Assembly: GCA_027452205.1 (NCBI GenBank)
Contig: DAIDGV010000012.1
Coordinates: 141,421 to 205,420, forward strand
Length of the DNA stretch: 64,000 nt
Source: a candidate division FCPU426 bacterium
GTDB lineage: Bacteria; Oederibacteriota; Muellerivitia; Muellerivitales; Muellerivitaceae
Direction of reading: 5' to 3'
A program made the position numbers and the translations under genes. Below, piece by piece: positions 35,962-43,986 of this stretch. How positions within the stretch are numbered: position 1 is the stretch's first letter; each line of letters begins with the position of its first letter. The notes below the pieces were generated by a model that had not been told where the DNA came from, ran no database searches, and worked only from the letters and a program-made list of their open reading frames with translations.

Positions 35962-36750
35962 TTACTTCTTTTTCGGCGCGCTGGGGGCCGCAGGAGCGGC
36001 GGAAACCGCCGGAGCGGGACTGCTTCCCTTGGCGTCCAATACATCCTGGGAAGGAGAAAGGCTATCCAGGTATTTCTTGATCACGTCGTCATTGCGGACG
36101 ATCGTTCCGCTGGCCTGCAATTGGTCCAGGAACTTCTCAGCCTGGATATTCTGCTTGATCTCTTTCTTGATGGAAGAATCGAGGGAGGAATAAGGACGCA
36201 TCTTTTGACCCTGGGCCGAGGCTTGGGCCGAATATTGGGTATACCACTTCTGCATGTCCGCTTCGGACACCGGGACTTTTTCGACTTGGGCTGAGGCGAA
36301 CCCGCGGGCTAACAGGACCTTCTTATAAGCGTCCTTATAGTCGTTCTCAACGCGCTTGACCGCGGCGATGTCCTGTTCCAGTTTTTCTTTTTGTTCCTTC
36401 ACGCGGATATCGGCCTGGATGAGCTTGTTCTTCAGGTACTCATCGAAGTTCGGGTCCGAATAATTGGCCTTTTGGGCCGCTTGGATGATGAGCTCTTGGT
36501 TGATCAGGGTCTCCAGCACTGCCTTCACTTGCTGGGTGTTTTCCGGATCCACCGGGGTATCGAACACGCGAAGCAGGTCCAACTGCTTCATCCAGTCACC
36601 GAAGGTGATCTTATTGCCGTCCACGGTGGCCACCACTTGGCTGTCCGAGATACCGGCCTTGTTGCCGGTGAATTTGTCGCAAGCCCAACCCGCGCAGAAA
36701 CAAAGGACAAGGGCGGCGGCGTAAACGGAGTATTTCAAGCGAGAAGACAT
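35962..36750 (-). CDS. SurA N-terminal-like periplasmic chaperone without isomerase domain
   Basis: A 262 aa exported protein. The leader has C24 after AGW-A, a poor lipobox, so lipidation is uncertain. VVATVDGNKITFGDWMKQLDLL and VLETLINQELIIQAAQKANYS are the strand-helix start of SurA_N chaperone domains. The remainder is helical and highly charged, and no parvulin motif is present. An Ala/Pro-rich tail ends in KKK. It is the first gene of the four-gene minus-strand run to 32821, upstream of the lipoprotein isomerase. Confidence 0.8.
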   Translation of the reverse strand: MSSRLKYSVYAAALVLCFCAGWACDKFTGNKAGISDSQVVATVDGNKITFGDWMKQLDLLRVFDTPVDPENTQQVKAVLETLINQELIIQAAQKANYSDPNFDEYLKNKLIQADIRVKEQKEKLEQDIAAVKRVENDYKDAYKKVLLARGFASAQVEKVPVSEADMQKWYTQYSAQASAQGQKMRPYSSLDSSIKKEIKQNIQAEKFLDQLQASGTIVRNDDVIKKYLDSLSPSQDVLDAKGSSPAPAVSAAPAAPSAPKKK

Positions 36751-36957
36751 AAAGATCCTTTCAAAACGGCGAATAACGGCCTTTGAGAAGGCGGTAGGAT
36801 AACAGGGGGGATAGGCTTTCGCAAGGTTCCCAGGCTCCCGAATTCCGGTAAATACCTGCCCTTCCTTGAGAATTTCCCACTAAGACTTAAACTTTAAAGA
36901 GGGGTTGTTGGGCCCTCAGCGCCTGGGCCGGGGGCATTCGGTTTCAAGGAGGAAGTC

Positions 36958-37386
36958 ATGGCAAAGCTTCTCGTGCTGGTGGGCAGGTTTTTCTATAGCG
37001 CTATCTTCATCATGGCGGGCTACAACCATGTGATGAACACGGACCTCATCAAATACGCCGCGGACGCCGGTGTTCCCTCGGCCAGCATGCTGGTTCCCGC
37101 CGCGGGGCTTTTGGCCTTTTTCGGCGGTTTGAGCGTGCTGACGGGCTACAAGGCCAAATGGGGCGCTTGGATGATCGTGGCTTTCCTGGTGCCGGTGACC
37201 TTGGTCATGCATAAGTTCTGGGGCGTCAGCGATACCCAGGTCTCCATGATGCAAATGACCATGTTCACCAAGAACTTGTCCATGTTGGGCGGGGCCCTCT
37301 TGATCGCCTATTTCGGAGCGGGACCTTACAGCATGGAAAAGGTCATCGATCACATGGGCGACCAGCATCATCCCAAAAAGAAATAA
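36958..37386 (+). CDS. DoxX-family membrane protein
   Basis: A 142 aa protein with four helices: LLVLVGRFFYSAIFIMAGYNHVM (family N-terminal motif), MLVPAAGLLAFFGGLSVLTGY, WGAWMIVAFLVPVTLVMHKFW and LSMLGGALLIAYFGAGPYS. DoxX proteins are often linked to quinone or thiol redox in the inner membrane; the exact reaction is unknown. AAGGAGG precedes the ATG. It is the only plus-strand gene between mfd and the SurA cluster and has its own promoter region in 36751-36957, where no strong boxes stand out. Confidence 0.9.
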   Translation: MAKLLVLVGRFFYSAIFIMAGYNHVMNTDLIKYAADAGVPSASMLVPAAGLLAFFGGLSVLTGYKAKWGAWMIVAFLVPVTLVMHKFWGVSDTQVSMMQMTMFTKNLSMLGGALLIAYFGAGPYSMEKVIDHMGDQHHPKKK

Positions 37387-37392
37387 GCTTTT

Positions 37393-40300
37393 TTATAAAA
37401 GGTCTTTTCCCAGGTCCTGGAAAAGCTTTTGAACCGCTTCCATCTGTTTTTCCGGGCCTTCGTCACCCTTCATGACACGGAAAGAGACCGCATTCGGGTC
37501 TTGGGGGGCAAAACGAATGCGGGAAGGGGGCCATTGTTTGAACCACTTTTCCACCTTGTCCGAAGAAGGCGTTAGGTCCGGATGCCACTGCAGGCTCACC
37601 CAGCCGCCTTGGGCTTCCAACCGCTGGATCCCCAGTTTCTTGGCCTGGGGACGGAAGGTGGCCACCTTGAGCAGCATTTGAGCTTCCAAAGGCAAGGGCC
37701 CAAAACGGTCAACAAGCTCTTCCTCGATCTGTTTGATCTGTTCGGGCTCGTTCACCTCCGCCAAGCGGCGGTAGAACTCGATCTTGACCGTTTCGTCCTC
37801 GATGTAATCCTTAGCGAAGTAGGCGGTCACGCCCAAGGATAAGAGCGGCGTGAAGTCGGCGGCGGTCTCTTCGCCCTTCATGCGGGCCACTTCCTGGCTG
37901 AGCATGCGGCTGTAAAGGTCGAACCCGATCGAATCCATGTTGCCATGCTGCTTGGCGCCTAGCACGTTCCCTGCGCCGCGAATTTCCATATCTTTCATCG
38001 CCACGTGCATCCCCGAGCCGAGAGAGGAGAATTCCTGCAGTACTTCCAGCCGCTTTTGGGCCAATTCCCGCAAGGTGGTGTGCCGGGGATAAAAGAAATA
38101 AGCGTAGGCTTGTCTGTCCGTGCGGCCCACCCGGCCTTTAAGCTGATAAAGCTGGGCCAGTCCAAAGGCGTCTGACCTCTCCACGATAAGCGTGTTCACG
38201 TTAGGCATGTCCAGACCCGACTCGATGATCGAGGTGCAGACCAGGACGTCATATTCCTTATCGACGAAATCCATCATGACCGATTCCAGTTCATGTTCCG
38301 TCAACTGGCCATGGGCCACGGCCAATTTGGCCTCAGGCACGATCTTGTGCAGGCGGTCCGCGATGCGTTCGATGTCTCGCACGTGGTTATGCACGTAAAA
38401 GACCTGGCCCTCTCGGTTCATTTCCCGGCGGATGGCCTCGGCTACCAGTCGGTCATCCAGGGGGGATACTTGCGCCGCTACTGACAAGCGGTTGCGGGGC
38501 GGGGTGTCGATAACGGAAATTTCACGGATGCCCGACAAAGACATGTGCAGGGTCCGGGGAATGGGGGTGGCGGTCAAGGTCAACACATCCACATCGTGCT
38601 TGAGGGACTTCAGCTTTTCTTTTTGGGCCACGCCGAACCGGTGTTCCTCGTCGATGATGAGAAGTCCCAAGTTGGCGAACTTCACGTCCTTGCCCAGCAA
38701 GCGGTGGGTGCCGACCAAAATATCGACTTTCCCTTCCCGGGCCTGTTCCAAACTCTTCTTGATCTCCTTGGGGCTCTTGAACCGCGAGAGCATCTGGATC
38801 TCGACCGGGTATTCGGCCATGCGCTCTTTGAAGGTGTTGTAATGCTGTTGGGCCAGGATGGTGGTGGGAACCAGCAAAGCGACCTGCCGTTTGTCTTGCA
38901 CCGCTTTAAAGGCGGCCCTCATGGCCACTTCGGTCTTGCCGTAGCCCACGTCGCCGCAGACCAACCGGTCCATCACCTTGGTGGACTCCATGTCCTTTTT
39001 AACGTCCCGCACCGAGGTGTATTGACCGGGGGTCAGTTCATAAGGGAAAGAGTCCTCGAATTCGAGCTGCCAGGGGGTGTCCGGCGAGAAGGGCCTTTTG
39101 TGCAGGACCTGCCGGGTGGAATAGAGCGCCATTAATTCCTGCGCGATGGCTTCGACCTCGCGTTTGACCTTGGCCTTCGCCCGGGTCCATTGCTCCCCAC
39201 CCAGTTTGGTCAGGGTCGGCGAACCCTCAGCGCCGATATAGCGCTGGATGAGGGCGATCTGGTCCGAGGGCAGGTAGATCTTCTCGTTGTCGGCGAACTC
39301 GAGTTGGATATATTCCCGGGTGATGCCGTCGATCTCTAAAGGTGTCAGGCCCCGGTAGATACAGATACCCGAGTCGACATGCACCGTCCAATCGTTGATG
39401 GAGATCTCATTGAGCGAATTGAGCGGCTTGCCGCCCGAAACCGCCCTTGCCCGCCGGTGACGGCGACCCCGGTAACGGCGGAAAAGATCGTGATCCGGCA
39501 GGACCATTAGGTTGATGCCGTCGAAAGCGAAGCCTTGTTCGATCTCGCCCAGGATCATGTGGACCTGGGGATTGTCCTTCACCATCACATCCTCATCTTT
39601 GAGCAGCTCGCTCAGCCGTTCCCTTTCACCCTTGTTGTGGCACCACAAAAGAACTTGGTATTGGCTGGCCAGGAACCGCTTCAGGTCGTTGACGAAAGTG
39701 GGGAACTTTCCGTAGTAGGGGGACACGGACCGACCCGGCACGCTGTGGCTCGCGGCCGGCGCTTCACCAAAAAGATCTTGGTCTAATTGCCCTATGGCGA
39801 TCGCTTGTCCCTTGGACACCGCTTTTTTCACGAACTGGATGTCGGCGAAAAGGTCTTCGGTCGGAAAAAGGTCCGCCTGTTCTTCCTTGGCTTGTTTTTC
39901 ACTGGCGGCCAACCGGTCCTGGAACTCTTCCCATTTACGTTCAAAAGCCAGGGGCTCCATCAGGATGAGCCGGGTCTTGGCGGGCAGATAATCAAACAGG
40001 CAGGCTTTTTTCTCTAAAGCGCCAACGGCTTTCCAATGCCAGCCCGGAAATTGATGGGTGGTGCTGAATAACTCCAGCGCGTCCTTGGCCCAGCGGGAAT
40101 CCTGACCGGCCTTTTCCTTCAAGGCATGGCGCAGGTTATAGCGGGCCTCATCGTTCATCACGACTTCGTTGGCCGGGAAGATGAAGACTTCGTCCAAGCT
40201 GCCGCTGGATCTTTGGTTAAGAACGTCCAGGGGCCGCACCGATTCCAGGGTATCACCAAAGAATTCCAACCGCACCGGGCCCGAGGGTGAGCCCGGCGAG

Positions 40301-40866
40301 GCGATGTCGAGGATGCCGCCCCGGGAAGCGAACTGTCCCAACCGCACCACTTGTTGCGTCGACTCATAACCCATGGCGATCAACCGCTGTTTGATGTCCG
40401 CCGGGGCATCCTGGCCTTTTCGCAGGATCATCACATGACCGATCCATTCGTCCGGCGGCAGGGTCCTTTGCAGGGCCCCCATCAGCGGCGCCACCACGAT
40501 GCAGGCTTCCTCTTGAAGCAGTTGATAGAAGGCTCTTTGCCGCTCCCCGATCAAGCTCGGGTCCGGAACCTCCACGTCTTGCGGAAGGATCTCCCACGAG
40601 GGACAAAGATAAACCGGCACCCCGGGAAGCCAACTCGATAAGTCGTCCTGAAGAAGGACCGCTTCTTCCCGGCTGGGCGTGAGGATAAGCCAAGGATTTT
40701 TTTCGTTGAGCCTTTGGTAGTTCCAGGCCAAGTAAAAAGCCTTCGCCGACCCGGGCAGGCCATGCACCAGGGTTTGGGGCTTACGGGCTTTTAGGCTTTC
40801 CAGCGCTTCTTGGGCCGCGGGCCAGTCGAGTTTCGCGAAATCAAAAGGTAATGTGTTGTTTTCCAT
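37393..40866 (-). CDS. mfd: Transcription-repair coupling factor
   Basis: Removes RNA polymerase stalled at DNA lesions and recruits UvrA. 1157 aa. In order: UvrB-like domains (about 30-330), an RNA-polymerase-interacting (CarD-like) domain around IYRGLTPLEIDGITREYIQLEFADNEKIYLP, then the RecG-like translocase with Walker A GDVGYGKTEVAMRAAF, DEEHRFG, TATPIPRTLHMSL and the IESGLDMPNVNTLIVERSDAFGLAQLYQLKGRVGR motif VI region, and the C-terminal UvrA-binding TRCF domain. The ATG at 40866 (MENNTLPF) is chosen; an upstream GTG at 40899 adds only a Lys-rich stretch. Confidence 0.96.
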   Translation of the reverse strand: MENNTLPFDFAKLDWPAAQEALESLKARKPQTLVHGLPGSAKAFYLAWNYQRLNEKNPWLILTPSREEAVLLQDDLSSWLPGVPVYLCPSWEILPQDVEVPDPSLIGERQRAFYQLLQEEACIVVAPLMGALQRTLPPDEWIGHVMILRKGQDAPADIKQRLIAMGYESTQQVVRLGQFASRGGILDIASPGSPSGPVRLEFFGDTLESVRPLDVLNQRSSGSLDEVFIFPANEVVMNDEARYNLRHALKEKAGQDSRWAKDALELFSTTHQFPGWHWKAVGALEKKACLFDYLPAKTRLILMEPLAFERKWEEFQDRLAASEKQAKEEQADLFPTEDLFADIQFVKKAVSKGQAIAIGQLDQDLFGEAPAASHSVPGRSVSPYYGKFPTFVNDLKRFLASQYQVLLWCHNKGERERLSELLKDEDVMVKDNPQVHMILGEIEQGFAFDGINLMVLPDHDLFRRYRGRRHRRARAVSGGKPLNSLNEISINDWTVHVDSGICIYRGLTPLEIDGITREYIQLEFADNEKIYLPSDQIALIQRYIGAEGSPTLTKLGGEQWTRAKAKVKREVEAIAQELMALYSTRQVLHKRPFSPDTPWQLEFEDSFPYELTPGQYTSVRDVKKDMESTKVMDRLVCGDVGYGKTEVAMRAAFKAVQDKRQVALLVPTTILAQQHYNTFKERMAEYPVEIQMLSRFKSPKEIKKSLEQAREGKVDILVGTHRLLGKDVKFANLGLLIIDEEHRFGVAQKEKLKSLKHDVDVLTLTATPIPRTLHMSLSGIREISVIDTPPRNRLSVAAQVSPLDDRLVAEAIRREMNREGQVFYVHNHVRDIERIADRLHKIVPEAKLAVAHGQLTEHELESVMMDFVDKEYDVLVCTSIIESGLDMPNVNTLIVERSDAFGLAQLYQLKGRVGRTDRQAYAYFFYPRHTTLRELAQKRLEVLQEFSSLGSGMHVAMKDMEIRGAGNVLGAKQHGNMDSIGFDLYSRMLSQEVARMKGEETAADFTPLLSLGVTAYFAKDYIEDETVKIEFYRRLAEVNEPEQIKQIEEELVDRFGPLPLEAQMLLKVATFRPQAKKLGIQRLEAQGGWVSLQWHPDLTPSSDKVEKWFKQWPPSRIRFAPQDPNAVSFRVMKGDEGPEKQMEAVQKLFQDLGKDLL

Positions 40867-41009
40867 GGACGAATTTTTTCTCTTTTTCAGTAAACGCACT
40901 AAGGGCTTTCAGTAGACGCCGCGGCGCGGCGAGAACCGAAAACCCTGGGAAACGCTTGAATTGTCCGAGGAGTTTGCCCGCCCCGTCGGCCCATGTCAAT
41001 CACAGGAAT

Positions 41010-41040
41010 AAAAAAAGCCCGTCCCAGAACAGGGCGGGCT
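41010..41040 (-). terminator. Intrinsic terminator after the small zinc-finger gene
   Basis: On the minus strand AGCCCGCCC pairs with GGACGGGCT (41032-41040 with 41016-41024, one G-U), followed by a run of T (complement of 41010-41016). It ends the transcript of the 51 aa gene just upstream and separates it from mfd. Confidence 0.88.
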
Positions 41041-41063
41041 GGAAAAATTTAAGGAGAAGTGGA

Positions 41064-41219
41064 TCAGTCGGCGTTAAAGGACGGCGCCAAGACCATCAGA
41101 TACACGCATTCCGGACAGAACAACAGGTGCTGGTTCAAATGGGCCTTTTGCTCTTCATTCAATTTCCCGGCTTGATACAAGGCCATCAACTGTTTGATCT
41201 CTATACATTCATGGTTCAT
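41064..41219 (-). CDS. 51-residue zinc-finger protein, anti-sigma (zf-HC2)-like
   Basis: The ATG at 41219 has AGGA five bases upstream and the gene ends in its own terminator, which supports a real gene. The sequence (C5, then ALYQAGKLNEEQKAHLNQHLLFCPEC) matches the zinc-binding N-terminal domain of anti-sigma factors, including H-x3-C-x2-C near residues 36-43. There is no membrane helix and no sigma factor gene beside it. It may act alone as a small regulator; function unknown. Confidence 0.7.
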   Translation of the reverse strand: MNHECIEIKQLMALYQAGKLNEEQKAHLNQHLLFCPECVYLMVLAPSFNAD

Positions 41220-41600
41220 ATCGTCCTCGCTTTCGGACGGTTCAAAGGAAGGTTCCATCCTTTCCGGACCCGTCAAACCACCCAAGGCGGTTTCTGTGCT
41301 GAAGTGTTGTGTTCGGTATCGCTGACAGGCGGTAGCGTGACTGCTTAATACTTGATAAAAGAGCATCAAGCGTGCCAGTCGTGAAAGGGCTTTGATTGGG
41401 CCTTTTCAGGGTATGACGGATCAAAGGATCTCTAAAAACTTGGTTTCTTCGGGGCCATGTGACGGAAATTGGACATAAAAGTGATTCATTTTTGACAATA
41501 TTTTTAAATCCGCAAAAATAGCCCTTTATGAGCCTTCTCATTTGTAAAAGCGCTTCATTATCCGAAGATGAACTTAGAAATGAACCAAGAGGAGGATGCC
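41220..41600. other. Divergent non-coding stretch
   Basis: No convincing gene. On the plus strand TTGACA (41492-41497) with a weak -10 AAAATA 17 bases on (41515-41520) could drive the DUF2249-like gene. The open frame on the opposite strand lacks a ribosome site and family features. Confidence 0.45.
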
Positions 41601-41882
41601 ATGACCACCACTACTGCCCGGCCAGCCTGGGTCGATCAAATCGCGCCTAAAGATGAGATCCGTTTCGATATGTCTTCCATGGTGGACCTGGGGTTAGAAC
41701 CCCTTCCCACCATCAATCGGCTATTGGACGATTTCCGGCCCTGCCAGGCTTTTCATTTGGTCTTTCAAGCGGAACCCAAGCTGCTATACACCATCCTGGA
41801 AGCCAAAGGATTCGAGCGTTATTCGGAATGGAAAAAGGGAGCTTGGAACATCTACTTTCGCAGAGCCCAACCCTGTCCGTAA
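41601..41882 (+). CDS. DUF2249-like protein
   Basis: The ATG at 41601 follows a strong AGGAGG; a longer frame from 41568 would start before that site. The 93 aa sequence has the DUF2249 layout: a strand (IRFDMSSMVDLGLEPLPTINRLLDDF), then FHLVFQAEPKLLYTILEAKGFERYSEW. Members are small cytosolic proteins, sometimes next to NO-related or hemerythrin-like genes; none is adjacent here. The role is not known. Confidence 0.7.
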   Translation: MTTTTARPAWVDQIAPKDEIRFDMSSMVDLGLEPLPTINRLLDDFRPCQAFHLVFQAEPKLLYTILEAKGFERYSEWKKGAWNIYFRRAQPCP

Positions 41883-41887
41883 AAAGG

Positions 41888-42529
41888 TTAGATCGACACG
41901 CCCCAATGGAACCAGGTGACCACCAGCCAGAGAGCGGTGGCCGAACCCAGGGGTACGGTCAAATTGTCGTCCAACTCAAAGGAAAAAAGCTCGACCAGGG
42001 CGGCCGCAACTCCACCTAAAAGGGCGACTTTCCAATCAAAGAACAACATCCAAGCGGTGACAAAGGCCACAAAAAAGAAACCCAGGGAACCTTCCAGGGA
42101 TTTTTGAAAGATGCGGATGCGTCCAAAATTCTTGCCGCTCAATTCCGCCGCCGCGTCCCCTAAGGAAAGGAAGAACATGGCCGCGATGGCCACCGGCCGG
42201 GGAAACAGGAAAATGACCGAGAAAAAAGCCAGGCAAAGGAAGGTGGAGCCGTTGAATTTATCCACTTCGGTACGGCGAATGAAGGCCGAGAAGAACTGCA
42301 TGAACCGGGAATTGAATTGGTGATTGCTGAGGCGCAAAAGGTCAAAAATAAAGGAGATGGCAAAACAGCTCCCTGCCACAATCAAGAGCCAATTGTGGGT
42401 CTGAGCCACGGTTAACCCAAAGGGCGGGTAGAGATAGGCCAAAGGAAAAAGAGACGAGGCCAAGACGTGATACATCTTGCGGAACCCTTGGAAAGTTTTC
42501 GTTTCAGTAATCTTCTTGCTCACGGCCAT
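41888..42529 (-). CDS. Phytol/dolichol kinase-like CTP transferase
   Basis: A 213 aa membrane protein with six hydrophobic segments. FRKMYHVLASSLFPLAYLY at the N-terminus, FFLSLGDAAAELSGKNFGRIRIFQKSLEGSLGF, and VELFSFELDDNLTVPLGSA are characteristic of the VTE5/SEC59/CDP-diglyceride synthetase-like family, which transfers phosphate from CTP to prenyl alcohols. The LGDAAAEL..G and K-SLEG motifs are the expected nucleotide site. Lipid substrate unknown. It is convergent with the DUF2249-like gene. Confidence 0.8.
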   Translation of the reverse strand: MAVSKKITETKTFQGFRKMYHVLASSLFPLAYLYPPFGLTVAQTHNWLLIVAGSCFAISFIFDLLRLSNHQFNSRFMQFFSAFIRRTEVDKFNGSTFLCLAFFSVIFLFPRPVAIAAMFFLSLGDAAAELSGKNFGRIRIFQKSLEGSLGFFFVAFVTAWMLFFDWKVALLGGVAAALVELFSFELDDNLTVPLGSATALWLVVTWFHWGVSI

Positions 42530-42814
42530 TCCTTTACAGTAAAGCTTTTCAACGCGGATAACGTTATCACGGCGTTTACTTGAATGAAACGGCTTTTTGC
42601 CTCAGAGCCGTCTCCTTAACTGATTTAACATTCCCTTAACTTATATTAAGAACTTTTAACAAAAAAACCTGTTTCACCACTAAGGACACCAAGAACGACA
42701 AAAGACAATAATGTTTAAAAGCCCTTTAAATCCGATCTCGTCTTGGCCTTTCTTGGTGATCTTAGTGCCCTTGGTGGTTCAAACAGCCTTTATTTTGTTA
42801 GAGCCCCTGAGACT
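42530..42814. repeat. Non-coding stretch with an ACCAAGG-type long inverted repeat
   Basis: About 42672-42706 reads ACCACTAAGGACACCAAGAA.. and its imperfect inverse complement lies at about 42743-42786 (..TTCTTGGTGATCTTAGTG then CCCTTGGTGGT). The arms are built from a 9-10 base unit (ACCAAGGAC-like) repeated two to three times and are separated by ~40 A/T-rich bases. The pattern resembles intergenic hairpin repeats seen in many environmental bacteria, whose origin is unclear. It sits between rex and the phytol kinase-like gene, both read from the minus strand. No gene seen. Confidence 0.7.
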
Positions 42815-43513
42815 TCACCCGCCCGATTTGGACTTGTCGCCCTTGGAAGATTTCTCCAGGAAATAGGTCAAATGTTCCAGTTCCGAAGCCAGGTCAACCC
42901 CTCGGACCAGCACCGATTTGGGGACCGAAAGCACGCAAGGCGCAAAATTAAGGATGGCGCGGATACCCGCGTCCACTAACTCGTCGGCCACTCGTTGAGC
43001 TTGGCTGGCGGGTACCGCAATGATGCCGATCTCGATCTTTTTTTCACGCACCACTTGGCGGATGGCCGGGGTCGCCCAGATCCGCACCCCTTCCAATTCC
43101 CAGCCTACTTTCGAGGGATCCACATCAAAAGCCGCTTCCACCCGGAAACCCGCTTTGAAAAAACCGCCATATTGCAGCAAAGCCGTTCCCAAATGTCCGG
43201 CGCCGACCAGGGCCAGTTTCCAGCCTTTATGCAGGCCCAAGATCTCACGCATCTTGGAATCCAGGGTCTTCACGTCATAACCCACGCCCCTTTGGCCGAA
43301 CTGGCCGAAATAGGCCAGGTCCTTACGGACTTGGGCGGGATTGATGCTGGAGACCGCCGCCAATTCTTTGGAAGAAATGACCAATTGGTCCTTTTGGGAA
43401 AATTCCGAAAAACTGCGCAGGTACTGAGGCAGCCGGGCGATGGTAGGTTCTGGAATGCTCTTACGTTTGAAGTTGGGTGATTTTTTAGCGGCAGCCGACC
43501 GTTTCGCGCTCAA
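42815..43513 (-). CDS. rex: Redox-sensing transcriptional repressor Rex
   Basis: Senses the NADH/NAD+ ratio and represses respiration or fermentation genes. An N-terminal winged helix (about 20-90: IPEPTIARLPQYLRSF, ISSKELAAVSSINPAQVRKDLAYFGQFGQRGVGYDV) is followed by a Rossmann domain with GAGHLGTALL and the FAPCVL segment. 232 aa with Lys-rich extensions at both ends. The start overlaps the response-regulator stop by four bases. I found no clear Rex box (TTGTGAA..TTCACAA) in the window. Confidence 0.94.
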   Translation of the reverse strand: MSAKRSAAAKKSPNFKRKSIPEPTIARLPQYLRSFSEFSQKDQLVISSKELAAVSSINPAQVRKDLAYFGQFGQRGVGYDVKTLDSKMREILGLHKGWKLALVGAGHLGTALLQYGGFFKAGFRVEAAFDVDPSKVGWELEGVRIWATPAIRQVVREKKIEIGIIAVPASQAQRVADELVDAGIRAILNFAPCVLSVPKSVLVRGVDLASELEHLTYFLEKSSKGDKSKSGG

Positions 43514-43986
43514 AGCTCGTCCACCGAGGAATGATTGTGTTGCTCGCGCAGATATTGCTGGCGACGCTGCAGGGCTTCGGCCACTTTTTCCTTGAGCGCC
43601 TTGTTCTTGAAAGGTTTGGCCACGTAATCACAGGCGCCCTGACGCAAGGCCTCGATTCCCACCGAGAAGGAACCATAAGCGGTCATGAGGATGACGAAAA
43701 TAGAGCGGTCCCGGGCCTTAAGGTATTGTAGCAATTCAAGCCCGGTCATCTCAGGCATGCGCAGGTCCACCAAGGCCAGGTCATAAGCGTTCTTGCGTTG
43801 CAGGGCGATGGCCTGGGTGGCGCTGATGGCCATATCCACCTTGTAACCGACCTGGTTCAGGATCGTCTGGATCAATTTGGCAAAATCCGCCTCGTCATCG
43901 ACCACCAAAAGCCGAGCAGGAGCGATCTTGGGCTTGATCACCTTCATCTTGGTGGAAGCTTTTTTTGGGGGGGCTTTCTTTTTCAT
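43510..43986 (-). CDS. Single-domain response regulator
   Basis: A Lys/Pro-rich N-terminus (1-24) precedes a CheY-like receiver with D30/D31, phospho-acceptor D74 in LVDLRMPEMTG, the Thr in LMTAYGS and Lys in YVAKPFKNK. No DNA-binding or enzymatic domain follows; the protein ends in a charged helix. It is probably phosphorylated by the histidine kinase encoded upstream, which it overlaps as ATGA, and overlaps rex downstream. Confidence 0.92.
   Translation of the reverse strand: MKKKAPPKKASTKMKVIKPKIAPARLLVVDDEADFAKLIQTILNQVGYKVDMAISATQAIALQRKNAYDLALVDLRMPEMTGLELLQYLKARDRSIFVILMTAYGSFSVGIEALRQGACDYVAKPFKNKALKEKVAEALQRRQQYLREQHNHSSVDEL

Noticed and set aside
41242..41541. 99-codon open frame on the minus strand in the gap before the DUF2249-like gene
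   Set aside because: No ribosome site, no recognisable domain, composition unlike the neighbouring genes.
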